64,000 nt of DNA, taken from Symbiodinium natans. Lineage: Eukaryota > Sar > Dinophyceae > Suessiales > Symbiodiniaceae. Numbering within the stretch: position 1 is the first letter of the stretch; each line of letters opens with the position of its first letter. Shown here one piece after another: positions 58,467 through 64,000 of the stretch. The stretch lies in the NCBI GenBank assembly GCA_905221605.1, contig CAJNDS010000211.1, positions 122,001-186,000 on the forward strand. Reading direction: 5' to 3'. The position numbers were made by a program, and so were the translations under genes. The notes below the pieces were generated by a model. The model was given only the letters and a program-made list of their open reading frames with translations. It had not been told where the DNA came from and did no database searches.

Positions 58467-60516
58467 TGCTGAGGCAGTACACAGAATTATGGAAGGCGGT
58501 CATTAGACCACCGCGGGATCACTACGAGATCAAGGATCCGCTGGCCGTGAATGATTCTTTGGGCAATGGTTTGAGCTTCGGTGAGCTGCGACCGATGTGA
58601 TTGACGTGATATGTTGTCAGGACTTGGGACCAACCGTTTTCAGTATTGAGCCGGTTGCTTAGAATTGGTGACATCGCATGGGCCCCACAGTGATTGTGCC
58701 GAGCAGTTTACACTTGTACGTAGTTGCGATTAGGTTTGCGATTCAGCTGAGGAACAGAACTTTTCAACGGACAGACCTCTCGTTGAAGAATCCTCGGGGT
58801 TTGACCATAGTGTTCCAGTCTCAGCTTTTCAGGTGATGCGATGTCGGTCAATCCAGTTAGCAGTTCAGGAAGGCTCCGTCATTTCGGTGGAACGTGTGAT
58901 TCGTTGATGCCCAGGTGCAGCCATTTCGAACCCATCTCCAGGCGCATTTTTCAGCACTCAGCCCGAAAGAGCTACTGTGCAGAGGAGTTGAAGTGCTGTA
59001 TTGTCCCGTAGGGAGCGGCCAGCCGGCAAACTTCCCTGCGTGGTTTACCTCCATGGAAATTGCAGCAGTCGGCTCGAGGCTGGCTGGTCAGGAAGCTTTC
59101 AGGGTCGGTCCCGCCTTTCTCGGCTTCTGCTCTGAGGCAGTGAGCACGTTGCCAGTGCTTCTTCCTTTCAACATTACCGTGCGGGACCCCAGGTAAATGG
59201 GCACTATGGACACAGATTTTTTGTTGCGGTCCGGCTTCGAACAAATATTGCTGAGAGGTCTTCTGCTTCGATTTCGCTGGTTCGGGTCTCTCGGACGGCG
59301 AGTGCGCGGTTCAGGACTTTTGAAGCAGGCCTTGACAACGTCTTTTTTGAATTCTTGATTGAAACTCAGTTGCAGGTACCTTAGCCTCGGTTACTACGAG
59401 CGAGATGACCTTGCAGTGGTCATTGATCATCTCCGCGAATCGAACCGGGTGACGTGCATAGGACCCCTGGGGTGCCCTTGCAGCCCTGGCGGGCGCTGTT
59501 CTCAGATCTCGCTCGCAATTTGCCAGGCCTCTGGGGCAGGTCGATGGGTGCTTCCACCGCCCTGCTTCACGCGGATCGTGGACCTGGCTGTTACTGGTAG
59601 CGAAGAGCAGAAGAGCAGAAGAGCATGTTTCAGCGCCACAAACTGTGTGTCAGGGGATCCATCAATTGCGGGCCTCGTGCTGGACAGTCCGTTTTCAGAC
59701 TTGAAGGCATTGAATGGTGTCATGTCACATACTCGACTGCTGCATACGTGCAGCTAAAGCCTGCAAAGTGTCCTGAGAGAGAAGCGCGAGGTTCTTTGCG
59801 AAGAGCTGGTGGACGGCTACACGAACAGCCGTGTGCCCAGGCTCGGACTTCACAGTTTAGTAATGTTGAGAGTCACGCAAGTGAACCTATCGCTCGAAAC
59901 AGGTGGGTCGTGAGCATCGCACTCCAGATGGTGAAGAACTCAGCTTGCTCTTCCAGAGCTTCATGTCGCGTTTTTCCCTAAGTTTAGGGTTTAGGGTCTA
60001 GGGCTTAGGGTTTAGGATTTAGGGTTAGGGGTTTGGGGTTTTCAGATTACAATCGCAAGGTGCGGAGTTCCATCAGTACCAATGCGGACTTCGACATTTA
60101 CGACCTTGCACCTGTGCAGTGGTACACTTAGGTTCCAGCTCGATGGTTGCACTTCTGTGCACAGCATGTAAGTGAGTGCAGTGAGGCATGTCTCCAAGTC
60201 CTTTATCCCTGCGCTCTTCACAGCTGCGTGCTTCCCTAGAGTGGGTTTCCAGTGGCTTGGCCTTCCTTCTTGGCCTTCCTTTTCTTAGAGTCTTAGAGGT
60301 ACAACGACCACTTCATCAAGCCACACCATGCCCGAGAGCTTCATTCTGCTTATGCCGGGGATAAGGCTCTGGTCACTGTGACGCATGAAGTTATGGAAGC
60401 TATGGCTTGCCGCTTCCTTGGATCAGAACTTCATCATGGTGGAGGGAGATCACAACTCAGCGCGGTCCAAGTTCTTCCTGGACTCTGTCTCCATATTCTT
60501 CTTCAACACGCTGCAG
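58466..60516 (+). CDS. Serine alpha/beta hydrolase (S33/ABHD-type), 15 exons placed
   Basis: Exons: 58466-58534, 58621-58635, 58747-58832, 59012-59078, 59137-59178, 59258-59301, 59376-59461, 59527-59577, 59654-59716, 59804-59840, 59903-59942, 60060-60118, 60186-60227, 60299-60365, 60427-60516. All phases join, giving 286 codons; the C-terminal end is unresolved. In order: LWKAVIRPPRDHYEIK-DLGPT; FQRTDLSLKNPRG; LPCVVYLHGNCSSRLE (oxyanion HGN); VFCFDFAGSGLSDGE; YLSLGYYERDDL; GLWGRSMGA (nucleophile Ser); DPSIAGLVLDSPFSDL; FIPALFTAAYNDHFIKPHHA (likely catalytic Asp); MVEGDHNSARSKFF (catalytic His). The family contains serine hydrolases acting on esters or acyl chains; the substrate is unknown. 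Donors are GT, GC (after 59078, 59840, 59942, 60365) and GA (after 58534, 59461); all acceptors are AG. The 15-nt second exon is the least certain. Confidence 0.85.
59943..60059 (+). other. Hydrolase intron built from telomere-like repeat
   Basis: This 117-nt GC-AG intron separates MVKNS from VRSSISTNADFD, phase 0. About 65 nt (59976-60042) are TTTAGGG, TCTAGGG, CTTAGGG, TTTAGGA and TTAGGGG units running on into the acceptor side. A purely repeat-derived sequence thus acts as an intron body. Confidence 0.75.
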
Positions 60517-61776
60517 GTCTGGTTGTATCGGCAGACTGTCCAGCGAAAGCATTGCTGACGCATTGACAGTGCGACGCCTTGGCGACGATGGCACCATCTG
60601 AGGCCGCAAGGCCTACAAATCATCTTTTGAAGAAACTGCTGCTGCCGCCTGCAGGCAAATGGCAGTGCGACAGTCCTCGCAGATCCCATATCCAGGCGAG
60701 TTGCTACGGCAAGTTACTGTATGTGTAGCAGTGTAGCAATGACCCGACAGCATCCAACAGCTACACTGAGGCATGTACACCATGGCATGTCATGGTGGTG
60801 TCAGCAAGGCCCCAGCAGCAGGCGACGCCAGAGCGGTGTGCGGGCGCCGTGCGTGTCTCAAAAAGTGTCACTGTTCGGTGCCATTGGGTGTGTGTGTGTG
60901 TGTGTGTGTGTGCCTTCTTCGACTAGCCAAAAGAGGTGTTTGCAAGCTTGAGACTTTCGCAGTTGCCCTCTGAAGGCATCGCAGGCTTTAGGTCTGCAGA
61001 TGCGCCCGCCTGAAAGGTCGGAGCCTTTGCTGTGCTTGGTCATGGTCAAGCGTGCCATGTTGTCACGATGTCGTCACAATGTTGTCACAATGCTGTCGCA
61101 ATTTTTGTCTCGCAATTTTGTCTCGCAATTTTGTCGCAATGCTGTCCATGTTCATTTGCACTCGCTTTCCCACGGAGTGTAGGCTGTTCAAGAGCGTCCA
61201 AGCAGGGTCGACGACTAGCAAACCTTCAACTCGAGATGCAAAATCTGGAGTGGGGCACAATGCAAGCGAGTAGAACTTCTACAAGGGCCCCCTACAGCTT
61301 TTCTCAGATCAGGTGGGGAAGCGTGAAGCCCAAAGCGAACGGAGCTAGAAACTCGAAGGACTCAACCGGGGGATGCGCTCAGGGAGACATGCTCTGAAAT
61401 GCTATCATATGCTCTCCTTGTCTCCCGGTTTCGACTTTTCTCAGCTCGTTGGCTTGGGGCCGTCAAGGGAGTCCAAAATTCAAGAGCCCCGGAAGATCCC
61501 CGAAGTGTGACGTGCGGGGTGCTTCTTCTTGAACACGAGTGGCGGTCTTAGTGGGTCCTAAGTGGGTCTGAGTAGGCTTGGTCTTGTGTTCTTGTAATAA
61601 CGCGTTAGCGCCAACGCAACGGCAAGACTGTACACCGTACTCAAGCTCAATGCGCAGTGGAACTTCTTTCGCGTCTTCTTCCTGCAGGTGATCGGCGAGG
61701 TCTCAGACTGCGCCAGTTGTCGAGCTTCCTCTTACGGTGGGGCATGAGTGTGTGTGTGTGTGTGTGTTCTCTGCAG
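60517..61776 (+). other. Likely 3' exons/introns of the hydrolase or a neighbour, unresolved
   Basis: The GTCTGG donor at 60517 implies at least one more exon. A frame around 60625-60715 (SSFEETAAAACRQMAVRQSS) and another at 61632-61687 (LYTVLKLNAQWNFFRVFFLQ, ending CAG|GTGATC) are exon-like. Also here are a GT run (60885-60912), a tandem of TCGCAATTTTGTC words (61070-61145) and a GT run (61749-61768). Confidence 0.4.
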
Positions 61777-61912
61777 TGACCCCGGGGCGAATTCAAAACT
61801 GCTTGGGAGGCCACCAAGTTGCAGCCGGCCCTTGAGCGAGCCCAGGGTCAAGACTGTCAAGACCGCCACCAGCTCACCAGTTGTGTGCGAGTTCAAGAAC
61901 CAGCAGCAGTGA
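61777..61912 (+). CDS. Candidate terminal exon, unknown
   Basis: After an acceptor TCTCTGCAG the frame reads DPGANSKLLGRPPSCSRPLS, SEPRVKTVKTATSSPVVCEF, KNQQQ and stops at 61910-61912. Ser/Pro/Lys-rich, low in hydrophobics, typical of a disordered C-terminal tail. It could end the hydrolase gene or a separate small gene. No later exon is needed if the stop is real. Confidence 0.35.
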
Positions 61913-62185
61913 GAATGCAGAGCGCCATGACTTGCAGCACAGTCGGTGTGCCTGCAGCAATGCAAAGACCGAGGGCGTTGTTGTTCGTACATGCCGCCTC
62001 TCGCATCTTTGATGCCTAGCGCATTGTAGCGAATCATCCGATTTGCGTCTTGCCCCGTGGCCATCTGCAGCACATTGCATCCGATAGCAGGCATATGCAA
62101 AAACCTGAAGTATAGACGTTACAGAAGCACTTACTTCTTTAACCAAGCAAGAGGTACTGCGCTGTTTTTGCGCTTGGCCCTTCCT

Positions 62186-62225
62186 AGTCCTGCCAGTCCT
62201 GCCAGTCCTGCCAGTCCTGCTGCCG
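62186..62225. repeat. 9-bp tandem repeat AGTCCTGCC
   Basis: Four consecutive copies, the last one variant (AGTCCTGCTGCC), just upstream of the ABC-F gene. Confidence 0.85.
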
Positions 62226-62414
62226 CTGAACTCTGTTGTGCGGAGTTTCAGGTCCGTGGCTAGAGGAGCAAAGAGCTGTGCATGTCTGTTCTGTGGATTT
62301 TTCGTGCGCCGGACTTTGTTTCTGTGCTGAGTGACTCTGCCATTCTCCGAGGCCGTTCGCGCAAGGATGGGCAGGACTGTCCTTGCACAGCTTTGCACAA
62401 GATTTTGTTCATTA

Positions 62415-63712
62415 TGTTGGTATGTGAGGAGACAAGACACAAAAAAGCGAGAGGCACCAAAAGCCTCATCAAAGAAGAAAGATGCCGCTCAAGGCGGCCC
62501 AGCACCTGCCTGTTGAGTATACTGCCTGTTGCAAAGAGTTCCGCTTTGTCACTCTAGGCAAAACCGAGCGTCTCTCTGCTGATGCCCTCGGCTTCCAGAT
62601 TAGGATGCCCACTCAGTGATTTGGATGCGCCATGTGTTGGCACCTCCGTGTTGTACAGGACGGGTCCAGATGCACCCAGCAAGACTGGTGCAAGTATGGA
62701 CATCGAGGTGGGTCTTGTGTCGTGTGTGTATTCTCAGACAAGCCTCCTTGATCGAGTCTCGATTCGAGTGCCTGCTCCTGCACATCCAGGTCAGTGAGAT
62801 CGTTGTCTTTGCTGGGAAGCAGGCGCCGTCCAGCGTGTTCTTTGCCTAGCCCTCATGAGTTCCTTGAGAGGAGCTGTTGTACAATGCAACGCTGAGATTG
62901 GCGCAAGGCCACAAGTGCGCCAGCTGGTGTAGAATTCGCAGCAGTGGATGGTTTCTGCATGTTTCTGCCATTGCAGTGCAGACCTGCTGGTTGCTTCAGA
63001 AAGTTAACTAACATTGTACAACATGAGTTAGTTCCCTGACAAGCTCAACCATTGAGCAGGTACGGCCTCATCGGTCGCAACGGTGTTGGCAAAAGCACGC
63101 TGCTGCGGGCCATGGCGGAGCGCGACGGTGCGGGGCTTTGCTGCGCTTTGGGGACTTATTGCTTTCGTAGGGCCTTTTGCAGCTTCAGTCCGTTGAGCAA
63201 GTCCATCCGTTCACTTCTTTTGTGGGCAGTGTGTTGGTGCTGCCTGAAGGACGTGTTCCCATCCCGCAGCACTTCATGATCATGCATGTCGAGCAGGCAT
63301 GCACGTGGCACACGCTCTCAACAGTTGTTGGCGGAGAGCCTTTTGCGAACGTGCGCATGGGCATGTCAAAAACGTCTGCAGTGCAGGAAATCAAGGGTGA
63401 CGACACTCCAGTTTTGCAGAGCGTGCTGCAGGCAGATTGGGACAAGATTTGTTGTGCGAGCTGCTGAGTGCTTAGGGGCAACTCGCCCCAGGTTAGGGAA
63501 CGCACAGTACGCTTTAAAATGTGCTCGCTCGAGAACCCCGACATCTCCTCAACTGGGCTGTTGTTTGCTTCACCTGAGTGTGTTGAATGGCTTCTCTTCA
63601 GAAACCATGTAGTCGAGGCGATCAGGCCTCGTCGTAATCAACAGCCGCCCCAAACGGCGTATCGCTCCCTGAGGCTGACCAGGAGCGCGAGTGGCTGCTC
63701 AAGGTTGAGCAG
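62415..63712 (+). CDS. ABC-F family ATPase, 5' part (gene continues off the window)
   Basis: A Lys-rich exon near 62420-62510 (TKKREAPKASSKKKDAAQGG) fits the basic N-terminus of ABC-F proteins. Exon 62659 to about 62775 gives SMDIEV and QTSLLDRVSIRV, the first strands of ABC domain 1. Exon 63060-63127 is YGLIGRNGVGKSTLLRAMAE with the Walker A GRNGVGKST. Exon 63250-63296 is RVPIPQHFMIMHVEQ. Exon 63387-63440 is EIKGDDTPVLQSVLQADW. Exon 63683-63712 is EREWLLKVEQ. HVEQ-E-GDDTP-LQSVL-AD-ERE is the characteristic Q-loop region of ABCF/GCN20-type proteins, soluble ATPases acting on ribosomes or translation. Donors: GT after 63127, GC after 63296 and 63712, GA after 63440. The junction between about 62775 and 63060 is unresolved and may hide a short exon. 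Signature and Walker B motifs lie beyond the window. Confidence 0.8.
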
Positions 63713-64000
63713 GCATGCCGGATTCTTGCTGGTCTTGCAAGCGAACCGTGCTGCTGAGACATAGATGGTCCCGGTCTCCATTGTTCTGCGATTCCTCTCA
63801 ACATGTGAAATCTGCTTGTCTTTGTCATCACTTCGCCTTGGTATAGTTTTGGTTTTGGTTCTTGTTGTTTAAATCCCTGTCGGAATATATTAAGCGGCTT
63901 TTCCGAGAAGAGTACATCAGTTACTCCAGTACATGACTGCGCAAATCGGAATTGTGTGCGCAGCATCACTGCGGTTGGTTCTGTCGCGACGACAACTACG
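63713..64000 (+). other. ABC-F intron, start of the next part not seen
   Basis: It begins GCATGCCGG after the KVEQ exon. No further ABC-F exon is recognised before the window ends, so the intron is at least 288 nt long or a short exon is missed. Confidence 0.5.

Noticed and set aside
1-64000. Dinoflagellate spliced-leader gene, tRNA or rRNA genes
   Set aside because: I looked for the spliced-leader core (CCATTTTGGCTCAAG) and for rRNA-like blocks and saw none; tRNAs cannot be excluded by eye.

Overview
The window reads as nuclear DNA of a dinoflagellate. Four observations support this. First, plant-type TTTAGGG/CCCTAAA repeats and degenerate variants are scattered through the interior. Second, the two recognisable host genes, both on + at the right end, are cut into many short exons with introns of about 60-180 nt that obey AG at the 3' end but use GT, GC or GA at the 5' end. 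Third, microsatellites and minisatellites are abundant. Fourth, most other recognisable coding matter is decayed transposable elements. I cannot name the genus.

Layout. 1-33 kb is gene-poor: many short open frames with no family I recognise, microsatellites (CT, GTGTCA, CA, GCAT, AT), repeated islands of telomere-like sequence (largest at 17.55-18.13 kb, where the period is 8 rather than 7) and several small dispersed repeats. 33.8-34.6 kb is a long GGT/GTT/GTA-type trinucleotide tract open in several frames. 39.4-41.1 kb (-) holds a Lys/Glu-rich, frameshifted gag-like reading frame with an exact 60-bp internal repeat; next to it (41.3-41.9 kb, -) is a remnant of a LINE-type apurinic-like endonuclease. 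42.5-43.8 kb is a minisatellite field. 43.9-47.9 kb carries two head-to-tail copies of a pogo/Tigger-like DDD transposon on the - strand, one apparently intact and one broken. 47.9-53.6 kb is low-complexity DNA with GA, GGGGGA and T-rich tracts and an inverted repeat. 53.7-58.1 kb is a graveyard of elements: a Helitron-type Rep N-terminal region with a damaged HUH motif, a broken reverse transcriptase, and an RNase H remnant on the opposite strand.

58.4-64 kb is the genic part. A serine-type alpha/beta hydrolase gene resolves into 15 exons whose phases all agree (286 codons to the last exon I can place). It is followed by an ABC-F ATPase gene that runs off the right edge. The two are in the same orientation, as in the unidirectional gene arrays known from dinoflagellates. 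An intron of the hydrolase gene is built largely of telomere-like repeat, which links the repeat islands to intron evolution.
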